Assembly: GCA_002633005.1 (NCBI GenBank)
Contig: NMRA01000175.1
Location: 528,916-592,915, forward strand
Direction: 5' to 3'
DNA length: 64,000 nt
Source: Phoronis australis
Lineage: Eukaryota; Phoronida; Phoronidae
In this document: positions 1 to 13,200 of the stretch, piece after piece
Numbering within the stretch: position 1 is the first letter of the stretch
How the letters are laid out: every line of letters begins with the position of its first letter
Program-made: the position numbers and the translations under genes
The notes under the pieces: model-generated
What the model was told of the DNA's origin: nothing
Databases searched by the model: none
The model's input: only the letters and a program-made list of their open reading frames with translations

Positions 1-960
1 TAAATGGCAATAAAGCCTTGATTTACACAAATATTGGATAATGATGTAGGACAGAACACCATCGGTGTGTGTAGTCACAATGCAGGAAATACAATGTATA
101 ACTAAATAGCAACTTATGAAGGAACATTAATTCTGGTCTTCACCACCTTTTGACCACAAGTATGGTGGACAAGTCAATTTAATTTTGTTGAACTGCAAAA
201 ATAATGATCGAGATTTTTTTCTTATTGCCTGGTATTAGCTTGGAATGTACTGTGTGGACCTGACGAAGCAACAATTGACAAAGTTTTCCTTATTTGCAGT
301 GAAGTAATGAGTCTTTGAAAAAGAGAAAAATGTCAATTTTCCCAATGGCTTTTGTGCAAATTAAGTGAAGGATTACAGTATCATTGTACAACCAAAAACC
401 ATTGTGCTGTTAAATAGTGTTACAGATCAACCTCAACAATGTGTATCCCCATCACACTGCACAACAGACAATACATTTACAGCAATGCAACTCGTACATA
501 ATTCCCACACGTGTTTTCAATTTCCAAAAGTTTGCATGATTTTTCCAGAATTGAATTTTTGTTCCCATAATAATTTTCCCACAAACAAAATTAACGTGTG
601 GCAATTTAATTTTTTTGCTCTTGCATTGCCTAAGATGCACGGACCCGCATCAGGACTGTTTTACCTATATAATTGTCTATTAGTTTCCTACCATCTTGTA
701 ACCTCAGTTTCAATTCACCTGACTTCCTGAGCACAGACTTCCAGGTTTTCCGATTATGAGTGAGAATCAAGTTGAATGGGAACCTACTTTATATCACTCA
801 GCAAAACAACATCATATCATATTTAGATAGCCTCACATAACAGTGTGCAAGTACAGAACAATCCTAAAGATAATATCAGACTATCCATAGACCGAGGATG
901 AGCAAAATTTCCCTGACCAAGGCAACATTTCTCTTGCAAGGTCCACATTGCCTGAAATTC
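1..960. other. Intergenic, nothing recognisable
   Basis: AT-rich sequence beyond the protease gene's 3' end. The only long reading frame (365-730) shows no recognisable motif and no splice context, and I see no repeat structure. Confidence 0.4.
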
Positions 961-983
961 TCCACTGCTCGGTCGATACATGA

Positions 984-989
984 TTTATT
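984..989 (-). terminator. Candidate polyadenylation signal of the cysteine protease gene
   Basis: This is AATAAA on the minus strand, about 295 nt beyond the stop codon at 1283-1285. It is the first canonical hexamer I see downstream of the gene, and cleavage would be expected 10-30 nt further on, near 960. Confidence 0.4.
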
Positions 990-1282
990 ACACAACCACT
1001 GAGATGCTTTAGCCAAGTGATTTCTTCATTTCTTACGGCACATTTTCACAAGCGTTGATTTACTATTATCATCAGTTTGCTTTGTTTATGCAGTCATGAG
1101 AGTGGTTTTTGTTGCCTGTACTTGGTCAATTCGTTCACAAATAGCGACATCTATCATCTGATTGGTTTGAATTAAAAATAATATTGCCCGGCCAGGCAAC
1201 ATCACTTCATAACAGAACTCATCATAATGCATTTTAGCCACAAAACATAAGATTCTCAGTGGTTGTGTAGTAATACATAACA

Positions 1283-4200
1283 TTACATGTTTACAAAAGT
1301 AGGTGAAGTGGCCACACCACAGTTGTTATCCTTCCAAGACATCAGCACATAGCCAACATTACCCCAATTAGTTGACCATGAGTTCTTCACCAGCCAATAG
1401 GCTTGTCCGTTCATCACTCCGTACCCAACGGCTAACACAGCATGGTCCAAATCATCTTCTGTGTTACCTAATAACAACAACTCAATGGTTTTAAAACGAA
1501 CTTTTCCATACCGGATTTTTTGGGGTTTATTTGTAGCGTCAAGTATACTTCTTTTTAACTACAAATTCTTATTTATTCTTTCAAATTTTTAGACAAGCGC
1601 ATTGTTGAGTTGAAGTAGAGTTGTCCAAAAGGACAACTAAGTGTTTGTGCTGCTAGGGAAAGTGGAAGTGAACACCGTGGCATTTTAGAGGGTATGTGAA
1701 CAGAGTAAAAGCTTGGTTGACATGAAGTCAGGTTGACATGAGCCGTACTCTGGTGATTCATTGAACCTATGCAATACTAATCTATAGTAAATCAATGTCT
1801 TGTCATCTTCGCATTTTTGTTGCATCATTCAGTCTGTGGATATCACTTTTTCTGGTATTTTTAGACACTTAACAAATGAAACTGGCATGTACTACTGTTG
1901 TAATTGTCAAAATTGATTTTCATATTTTCCATTCAACAAATTTGTCGGTGACTGCATCTTTCCTTTGGCATAATCTCCAGCAAAGACTCTAAAAGTGAAT
2001 GTTGCTGAAGACAATTTTTTAATGAGTCCTTCAGCGAATAATGTTAAAAATCTTGTTACTGAAACCATTCGTTGAAGCCACTGAGCAACAAAGACCATTC
2101 TTAAACTAAAGCGACCATAAACCCATGTTCCGTCCATGAAGCAAACTTTTCATTTAGACCACATACCGCTATAAAAATAGTCTCGACTCGTTAGTTACTA
2201 GGATAAGTGATTTCTGGGTTTGCAAAGAATTAACTGTTCGTTAATCCTTGAAATCTTACTCAGCACATAAAATGACACATTGTGACAAGCCTGCTTCTAG
2301 ACACTGGTCTGAAGCAATTATGAACTGTAAAAGCCCTGAAATGGCCTACATTGTGAACACGGAACAATCTGAGACTAATTTCATAATGGTTAGTGGGCTA
2401 AACCAGAAGTTGAATTTTGTGATCATTGAAAATGGGTTTATAACCCCTTTAAATAACTAAACTCTTACGGTGATGCTTTTTAAATCTGCCATTCTCAACT
2501 TACCACAAGCTGGATCATAGTAAACACCATCCGAGTAGAAACTGAACGAACGGTGAGATGCGTCAATTGCCACGGAGACGGGTCCCTCGTGGGCAATGGC
2601 CATCTTCAGAGCCTGCTGGTCACCCGGGGTAACGTTAACATAACCAGTAATCGAAGCTCCAATCGTGGCATTTTTAAAGTGGCAGTATCCATCCTATATG
2701 ATATCACAACACACTGCAGTCAGTATTTTTCAAACAAGCTGACAACGTTGAAACTCCACGAAACTTCAGCGCACAAAACCACCATTAAATAGCCAGTTCT
2801 GTTTGACCTGAAGCTATTTCAGTCTTGACTAAATCGTGACATAATATCGACAGGCATTGGCCCTTATGCCTTGTCAAAACTGCGACAACTTAGCACTTGT
2901 AAGTCCATTTTACAAGTAAACAACTAGCCGCTAGATGCAATGTCACATCAAATCCAGACTAAAGCTCAATTTAATTGATATTTTATTGCAACAAAAGTTT
3001 AATTGCCAAATAACTCTCGCAAGAAATTTGTCCATGTTTGACAGATACTTGGCGGAGTTCTGTCTAGTCTGTTTTGAAAACTACTGCAATCTACCAAATT
3101 GAATGCTGTCAATATACTTACTCAGTCTACTTTACATTATCAGCAGAATATGACATACAGTAAGGCTTTACACTGTTATGGCTAAAAGCAAAATATAAAA
3201 GAAATTAATTTCTTCCGAGTAAATTCGAGGTCATGTCTACGATTTTGAAGCAAGTCAGAACATTGAGCATTTCAACCGCATGCTCCTTTGTCAACTTATT
3301 TCATCAAAACTCATCAGGTCATTTTGAAATATATAACCCACAAGAACATGTACAAAATGATCCACAGGGGACCTAAAATACTTCACTTTGGCTGGAAGTG
3401 CTGTATGACTGAAAGTATTCATTCACAGGTAAGAAATACTTACCTGACCAAGGTAAAGCCCATACGATTCTTCTGTGGGCAGGCCATGTTTCATGATCCA
3501 CTGGTACGAGCGGAAGTCCTCGCCGCCATCACAGGCATTGTTACCCTCACCCCAGGAACAGTCCATCAACGCCTGCTGCGAGAGTCTCACTTGATGGCCT
3601 TTCTGTAGCAGCAATTAAAAAAAAATTCTTGGTCACATATCAATTATTAGTGGTGTGGTTATGTGCTTCACTTGTAATACATGGCAACATCTCAAGAAGT
3701 TTTGCGCATTGGCGAGGTCCTCGCCTCTACAGAAGACACAAGTTGTCAAGTGTTGACACTTGTATTTCACAGTGGGTAAATACCTACGCGAGTGGTGTTG
3801 TGTTATTTCAGGACAGGCCAACTGACGGCTCGTCATTTCCAAAAACAGCATAGCTGGACATGGAGTAGCAAATTAGTTTTTAAGCAGTGATTTATGCAAC
3901 ATCCTCCCATAAGCCTGTCATGAAAACAAGCAAAGTTGATATGCTTGAACATTGCGAGTGAATACCGTGAGGAAGAGTTTGCCCTCTACTGTGCCTGTAG
4001 TTCCAAAACTCCAGCAAGATCCGCAAACAGCCTGGTCTTTCACCGGTGTTACAGCACCTGAAATGCACAACTGACACTAGCAAGGGGAATACGATTATGC
4101 AAACATAATGACAAGTATTGAAGTTTTCCTCAGTTACAGTACAAGACAAAAGTAATCAGACACCGTTGTCCTGTCATGATGTCTAATTCTACCGACAGCA

Positions 4201-7200
4201 AAATTACTAGTAATACCTATTATGGTGGCCTAGTCACATGACTAACTTTTCTTTTGTTTCCCCTTCATTCTTGGTCATCAGAAAGGCTGCTCTAACGATG
4301 AATTCGGCTTCTGCCCAGCCATCATGACAGGTAAGTCCGAGTCATTTTTGTCTGAATACTCTTGGCTTGTATTGTTATTCTTAACCAGAATGAAAACAGA
4401 CTGAGTATATTTAACACTGTCTACTGCATTGTGAATCACTTAGCCAATGACAACAAAATGTTTCACCAATTAGGAGAGCTTTTTTCTCTGTTGCACCAAA
4501 ATTCCAAAAAGCAAAATACCAAAATAGCCTCTTCTAAGCTGTGAAGAAAAAAACAAAGGTCACGGAATGGAGGCACCACTGACAGCGCTGGGAACGCAGA
4601 AAAAACATGCACTCACGAATACTTCTGTTCAAGTTCTGAAAGTACTTTATTGTTTGCCTTGCAACACACTACAACAAAAATTGGGTTGTTTTGAACAGAC
4701 ACGTTTTGTTAACTTTCATGAATGCAGTCACCACTGCTTTTCTGGTGGAGAGGCAGCATGTTGGTAAATATGGCAGTTACTCTAGCAACTCTTGCTCGTT
4801 ACAGATGTTCCATGAATTGCCCACGCAACACGTTCACTATGCATAAAGCATGTTAGTTTGTGCAATAGTCTCTTATGCCATTTGGTAGACAGGAAAAATA
4901 AACATGTACCACTTGGTATGCACGAAAGTCAAATATATGCAATTTGGTATGCAAAAAAGTCAAAGATTTGCCATTTGGAACGCAAGAAAGTCTACAGTGT
5001 AATTTGGTAGGCAAGCAAGACAAACACGTGGAAGAGGTTTGCGCGAAGGTTAAAGGATACCTTCTAAAAGTTTGTATTTAAAGCACATTAAGTTTGATTA
5101 CTTGGATTCCATGTGGCTACAGTGCGCAGAGTGGAAATAAAATACTCAAATTGGATGGCTCCTCTACAAAGCAAGTACAAGGTGATACAATCAAGATAGA
5201 GTTTAAACTAGATGAGCTTCACATCCAAAACTAGTGCATCACAATTAAATCTAATTCTGATGCACCAAAATTATAATCCAAACAATGGTGTTACGAGATC
5301 AACTGGGCATTAAGGATTTGATCCGCTCAAAATTCCACAACTGATTTTATCTCCAAGCAAATAGCTTTGCGTAAAGATTCTAAACTGTAACCTTAAAGTT
5401 TCCAAAAGGTTTTTGGATTTTAAGCCAATTCAGGAGTGACCTTAACGACTAAAAGAAGCACTCCGCCGTTGTTTAGGGAGTTAATAACATTACCACGCTC
5501 ACTTGACCTTGAAATGTTGTTGAATGTGCTGGCAATTTAAGTTACAAGCAATGCATATGTCACGCACCATTTTCAAATTTTACAATTTTAGGGTTAGCTA
5601 ACCCTAATAAACACTGAAGTTGGTTTCTCGAGTCACTAATGGTTTCAAAAAGAAATCCCATAACAGTAGGAAATATTTATGGGACCATTTGTTCAGAGTA
5701 AAAGCACTTAGCCAGCTAAAGAAGATGAAATGCAGATCTAAGCAATCAAAATCCCAAAGAACTTTCAGATTTACTAAATCATTTAGGATTTATGTAGGAT
5801 GTTATGTTCAAGCCTGTGTAGTCACCCAAATAGACTTTAACTCAGTAAAATTATATAAATTCAGAAAGCCGATTTTTCTTACTTATACCAATCTGAATCT
5901 GTGTTGTTAGTAATATTTAGCATATTTAGGAGCATTTGCAAAAAAATGACGGTATCAAGAATATTGGGTAAATTTTGTTTGATATAAATGTTCAAGATGA
6001 AATCTCAAAAACACTGTTACAGTTTTCCAAATTTTTTTTTATTTGCATTTTAAGCAATTTTTTTATAAGAATCATAAAAGTCCTATTTTATTTTTAATAC
6101 TCCCTCATACATAAGTAGTTTCTGAGATATGATGTTCCGAAGTTGGCCAAATTTGGACTATTTTTCTAGGGTCCCACATAACCTTTAATGCAGTGCTGAG
6201 AAGAGCAAACATAAGAATTTTCATCACATGATTTTACATTGTGCAGCACACAGAAAATCCCAAGTTAACAAAAAGATGCCACACCGAGTAGCAAAGTCAG
6301 ACAAGAATTCAACCGAAATTCACTTCAAAATTCGTGGTGACTACCAAATTGAATTAAACTTAAAACTAATAATAAACATTTTTTTCAAAGATTCAATACC
6401 TTTGGTTCACAATGGTTCCGTTTATGTCATGAAATCAGTGCATTTGACACACTAACCATCACATATGAAACACATGCTCAAATTACAACAGGAAGTAAAG
6501 AGATGGAAGTCCCAATTGTTTGGCAAAAATTGGGTAAGGTCAGACCATGGACACACGCCTCCAGTGTTTTCCGTTCGTCTGAGTTCTCCGTTGGTAAGGG
6601 GGATTGTGTTAGACTGACATTATATTTATGGGAGAAATGAAAGAGGTATGCGTAATGTTGAATAATGGCGACAGCGGCGTGGCACATTTTTTTGCTCCCC
6701 GAGTTCGGACCTGAGGTTTAGCGGTTTCTGTTTTCATACAGCAACCCAGGATTTCCGTTAAGTCACATTTGGTGAGTTGGCGTTAAGCTAAGCGTCAAGC
6801 ACTGGTAATTTATCAGCACCATGAGTTGACAGTTCTCTCACCATACAGCCTCCAGTCAATCTGATCAGGTAGGTCTCTCCCTGTGTATTTAGCCTTTAGG
6901 AAGGGCAGTCCACCATGATGGCCCTTGGTCTTCCTGTAACCGTTCAACATTTGTCTCTCACTGTCCGACCAGTCGGCAATATGGTTAAGTTTGACGCGAT
7001 AACCAAGATTGGCTCGGTTGGTAGAGTGGACGAATCTGAAACATGATGACAAGGAAAATATGTGTTTACTTGTTTAGTGTCATTCTTTTACACATTTTTC
7101 ACAATCTCGTTTTTCTTTGTATACAAGAAATATGACCGTTGTGGAAGAACACTGAGTGACAGCAAATCTGTCTGTTGAAGCAATCAATGAGCTCCATTCA

Positions 7201-10200
7201 GTTTATGGTTTTGACGTCAGTAATAAGGAATGCTATCTCACCGATTTAAAAAACAAAACAAAAGATTACATCCCAAAACAAAATTGGCATTTTACAACAA
7301 ACAGAAGTTACTAATGGCACTGTCCTTAGTTATCCGTTATTCAACAATATCAATACCTGGTGTTGTGTCGGAAGTAGTTTTTCCTCGTCTCGTGTTCCTT
7401 GTGCGACTTGTATGTCCTTTTGTGGGTAGACTTGAACTCTTCAAACATTGGATGAACATGCCTGTCATCAGAGTGAATGTACTCTCTCATGGGGTTGTTC
7501 ATTACATGGTGTTTGTAGTTACCAGGCCCAGGGAACCCTCCGCAGTGAATCTCTGTAAAAAAAGTTAGTTGCTGATTTATAAAGCTGGACCCTGCACAAA
7601 CCAGGGCCCCGTGGGGCAGCTCAATAATGTGGCACCCAGGGTAGGGAGTGAAAGTCATGGAAAGGTGAGAAAGTACAAGAAATCTTAATTAGACGTAATA
7701 AGTATAATACAACCACAGCAATATTAATGCTGCTAGTATTTAGTACAGCTAATATTCATTATTGTAATATTATCGTCATTATCAATGTTATTATCATTAT
7801 TGAAGAATTATAGCTTAAAAAGAAGCATTATCGAAGAGAACAAACTAATTTTGTTTTTTCTGCGTCATAATAAAATAAAGTTAAGGAGTGCCTTTGAATT
7901 GTTCCATTCAATATTGGAATTTTCAAAAGTCACCTTAAACCTGACAGCTCACAGACAAAATTTTGTACAGAAATTGGAGATGGTTACGAAATCATTGATT
8001 ACAATGACCAAAAGTCAGTTTGTTACACTGATGGCTCTAAACTTGACAACAGACAGTCGGGATCAGGAATCTACTTTCCAGACCAGGTGACAACAAAAAA
8101 GCTGGATCTCACTGGGTAACACCTATACAGACTTTCAGGCTGAAATTGTCACCATTCACTGGGCTGCCCAACTGGCAAGAGAGCATGAAGCAGTCCTTGG
8201 TAACAAAGAACTCTTCATACTCTCAGACAGCCAAGCAACTATTAAAGCCCTAAGCCCAAGATCAATTCCCGTTGTGTCCAGGCCTGTGTAAACAAGCTTA
8301 ACAGCTGGTAGAGCTGTAATGTTCATATGAACCGAGTTAAAGCCCATGTTGGCATTGACGGTAACGAGGCTGCTGACAAACTTGCAAAAGAAGAAGCAAG
8401 TACACCTTGTTTTATATCATAACCTTGCTTACCAGTTGCCGATAGGTGTTGCAAAGCAAAGGTAAGACACTGGATGCGCAAACTGTCCGTGGATGCATGG
8501 AGAAAGCTCTCCGTCTGCAGACAAACCAAACAAATATTTCCAAGTCCTTGAACCAACAGGTTCAAAGAAACTGTTATGTTTAGATAGGCTTGCTACCAGC
8601 CACGTCATCCACGTTATTACTGAACACTGCAACTTAGCTCGGCACCATAACAACACAGGCCACATGGCATGTTCATATTGTCCCACCTGTGGCCTGGAGG
8701 CCAAGACTCCTCAACATCCAGTTGAGATTTTCCCATCCTACATTAGACACGGTTCTACAACTTGAACACATAAACTGCCTGATTGACACTGCTAGTTCAT
8801 TCAGGTTTAACAGTCTTTCTATCTTTCTGGAACAAACAGGCAGATTGGAGAATTTTACCCAGGAGGAAACAGATGGCGTCGCGTCCCCATGAGTCATAAT
8901 CAGATGATTAGTGTAATAATCCCAGCCTTGCAGCCTAAGCATGCCTGATGTACCTCAAAAGGCATCAGGCCAACTACACTCTTTCTTGTTTTAAACGTGA
9001 AAGCTGTTTTATTATACGATATAGGCAGATTATGTAGTTATACACCCACCAGTGGCTACCACATCTGTTGTGATAAATCCCAATATTGACCAGTCATACC
9101 ACCGTATTGAATGGTTCTATGGTAACTAAAGGAAGTTTTAAAAACTTTAAAAAACTTTTTGTGATTAGAAGTAATGCAAATCCCATCGTGATTTGATCTT
9201 AGGATCTTATGTTCACAAGACACTACTTTACTGCTGCACGCCCACCATGTCATATTGCATCACAGTGAGAACACAGAAAAACAACGAAAGGTCTGTAATA
9301 GTTGTATTGAATAGAACAAGTTGGGTGTCGTTTCCAGTGGATTTTGGTAGACCCCGACTTTTTGGGGACTTTTGTCTCGTTTTCTACTTTTTTCGGAGTT
9401 TTTGTTTCCCTGAGGCGGACCTTTTTGCCCACTTCGCCAAATGGGGGAGCCCTCCCTGGGTGTGCACATGCTGAAGATAAATTTAGAATGACCAGGATAC
9501 AAAACATGTTTTGAGTTTATGAGATCTGAAGTGAAATCTTACTTTGGAATGGATCTGTGAAAATCGTCTTTTTGGGTTTCTTGATTTGAAAGTTGGAATA
9601 GTCGATGTAGTATCTGTCGTAGTGCGAGCCAATCAAAGAGTCGAAGCCAATCATCTCATAGCGAACAGGTGTTGCAGTACCATTGGACATTTGAAGGTAC
9701 ATCGTGTACGTATTCTTCTTCCTTCCAACTATTGTCACATTCTGCCACACCTGGCAATGTTTGTTGTCATTGCAAGGGGAGTCATCACTGATTTTCTGAA
9801 ATCCAGTGTAAAAAAAAATGAAAATATGTAACAAAATGGGTAACGGCATTAAACACCATATCATAACCATTACTGTCACTATCATTAGTATTATGGTTGC
9901 TATTGTCATTTTTTTTTCGTTTTCAGAAGCTCACTATATTGTCAAAAATCTTCAAAGATTTCACCTTGGGGTTTATTGGTGACAACCATGCTACATAAAG
10001 TTTCAAAGCAAAATTATCTTCTTGGAATGTTTACTCGTGTTGAAAATTCCAATATAATATAATTTTATTGTTCCGTCATGTTGTGTTCTAATTTGAAGAA
10101 ACCCACTCACAGTACGAACATGGAATTTCGAAACGTACAATAATTTTTTAATTCCAGCCCAGTTTGAATTTTTTGTTGTGAAGTGATGATAGGCTTATAC

Positions 10201-13200
10201 CAGAGTGGTTACAATTTGTAGTTTCTCAATAGAAGGCCAATTACAGCAGTTTTCATTTCAAATACAAAACTTCGACTAAACTCACCGCAAACTGGGTCAA
10301 ATCGGGTAGAACTGACTGGATGCCCATTGAACTATTAACCGTACCATTCACAAGGAAGCACGTCTTAACGTTAGTAACAGTCTCAGTTGTCATTGGCGCC
10401 ACCTTGTAGGACTGGCCATATTTAACATCTCCCCGTTGAACGGTCTGTACCATGTCTAAGAAAAAAGACAATTAACCTTTACTAGCCTCAACAACCACTG
10501 GACATGTTTTCTCATAGCTATCTAAAAAGCTGATCAGTTTTTAATGCTGTTATCATTCTCGCAGATGTCATTCAAGATGCTACATTCACACACCCTTTGT
10601 CATTAAACTAACTTTTGACTCTGGCCATGTATCACTGCAATTTAAACTGGTCTCAGTTTATTCATCACTCACTCCGGAAGTGACTTGTGAAATCATACTC
10701 TGCCCATATCAAGGCAACTTTTTGAGTCAAGTTTCAATCAATAATGGGCAGTCAATTCTTCCAAGCTGACCAAGGAACGAGTAGCTCAGATCAGGTTTGA
10801 TTCCCAGAAAAGTGGCCTAAATCAATTTTTTGAATTTGTAGAAATTTAACTAATGCAGTCGCGTTCTGCTTTGTTTATTAAATAGTAAGACTTAGTTTAC
10901 TGGCCTAAAGATCAACTTTGGGCATCAAATAACAAGCGAACAGCAACAATTATGGTAAATTCTCACCATTTTAAGAAACAAATGAAACTTTATTTTTTAT
11001 TTTTTTAATGGAAGGTGCGTCACAATAAAGAAATGCTTTTCTGTACCATAGTAACCATCAGATAATACTTTGAGAAATTACAGGCATTCATAGAAGCTTT
11101 TAAAAATGAAAAGAGGACTATTTTATAATTTTTTGTTGGAGGTTGGTTAGACATAAGCATACTGGGGTAGAAGGGTAGATGCTTCTCCAGCTTCAGGTAA
11201 AGGAGCACCTTAAAGTGAATCGGATAATCTACCAGTGTTACAAACTGCCAATAGACACAACACGAGGACAGTGAAGTAGTTACGCATCTTAGAGAATTGA
11301 ATAGATCAAGATGTGATGCTTTCCTGACATTCACCGATGAATTGTAGACGAGGAAACAATAGCAGAATTAGCAGTGCTGCTGTCAAGCAAATTGCTTTTG
11401 GCACGTTTGGTTGAATCGTACAAATTTTCATATCAAATGCATGTTTGACATGGAATTCCATATCAAATGCGCACTTGATACAGAAGAGAAGTTGTTTCCT
11501 ATCCGACCATTTGCTAACACACATATCTCACAGTCATATTGTAAGATGCATAGGATAATATTGTACAGTTTGCCAATCACTTGACAATAGTACCTCCATA
11601 GTAGTCGATGCGGCTCATGTTGGCATCACCATCATAGTAAGCATAGAATGGCTCTTTGATCTCTGCATAGGGCAGTTGTAGTACACCTGATACAATATAG
11701 GTACGACTCCACTTTGGAGGATCCACTTTAGAGTTGGTCCACAGTCCTTGCGACATCGCCATGACAACATCAGCCCCAGACACCAAACCTGGAATGACAA
11801 CGTATATTACACTGGTCACAATGTCTTCAACTTTACCGTAACCAAGGACCTTAGCAACAAGTACAAACACTTGGCTAAATATCTACAAAACGACAAAATT
11901 TAACTAAAGTATGACTTTCTGAAAGTACAAGTCTGTAGTAGAATTAAATTTTTGACTTTATTCCAGTCTTCCAATATTTGGGTCACGTGACCATATATTT
12001 GAGTAAAATTTAGAAAAAAGGTATAATTATAGCAAAACAGTGGTAGCACTAACAATTATACTAAAATTTCTTAGAAATAAACATTGACGGTGAAATTTTA
12101 AAAACACTGCTACAGTTTTCTAATTGACTATTTTGCTCTCGTTTTCTGCTCTTTTTGATTTTTTAGTTAAAAATTATAAAAGGCCTGATAGCCCTCAGGC
12201 TATAAACTCCTTGCGTATACTGAGGATTTTAGGAGACTGTCTTAAGATTTTGTTTTAATTTAGAGCTTGTTTCCTGCATTTTAGAAAACCTGATTGTTTC
12301 AGTTAATTAAAATCTTCATAGAAAAATACCGGTAGGTTTAATTTTAATCCAAAGTTTGGCACTGTAAAGTAAAGAATTTTTCAGGAGAATTTAAAAGAGC
12401 ATTCAAAGTCAACAGTTGAAATCAAGGATATCTCAAATCTTATTAATTATCAAAAATTAGCCAATTTTACAATATTTCATGTCTAAAAATACCTCATCTT
12501 CATCTCGGTGGAACTTCAAATACAAAACATATACTGTGTAGTGTGAAAAAAAGATTTAGCAGAACCACCTTAAACCGCATGGAAATTTGTTTACAACAGC
12601 TTCTTATTTAATTTGAACTTTTCTTATCTAGTAAAAATTTGCTTTTCATGGACAAAAATGGGGACACCCACATAAATATAGTGTTTCCACATAAAATATG
12701 ATTATAGGTGGGCACACCTGTCAGTAAAGGTTGATCAGCGAAATCTCTGTTTGTAACTGGGTACACCAAATGTGGAATGGGTCTATCTATATGTATATAA
12801 CTGGACCCATCGCGACGGGTCCAGTTATATTTATATAGACAGACCCATCCTGGCTGGTCAACCTATATGTATATAACTGGACCCATTACGACGGGTCCAG
12901 TTATATTTATATAGACAGACCCATCCCGGCAGGTCAACCTATATATGTATATAACTGGACCCGTTACGATGGGTCCAGTTATATTTATATAGACACACCC
13001 ATCCCGGCAGGTCAACCTAGATATGTATATAACTGGACCCGTTACGATGGGTCCAGTTATATTTATATAGACAGACAAAACAAAACCACCACTAGGTGGC
13101 GCGCCAGAGTAGTCAAAGTCATCATCATCAACCGTCCTCTTCACCCTGAGCACATATATGCCAATTTTCAAAAAACGTCAAAAAACAGACTCTAAAACAG

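Noticed and set aside
12863-13171. 102-codon minus-strand frame with a 26-residue repeat
   Set aside because: It exists only because two satellite units are 78 bp; it lies in an intron and has no domain or expression signal.
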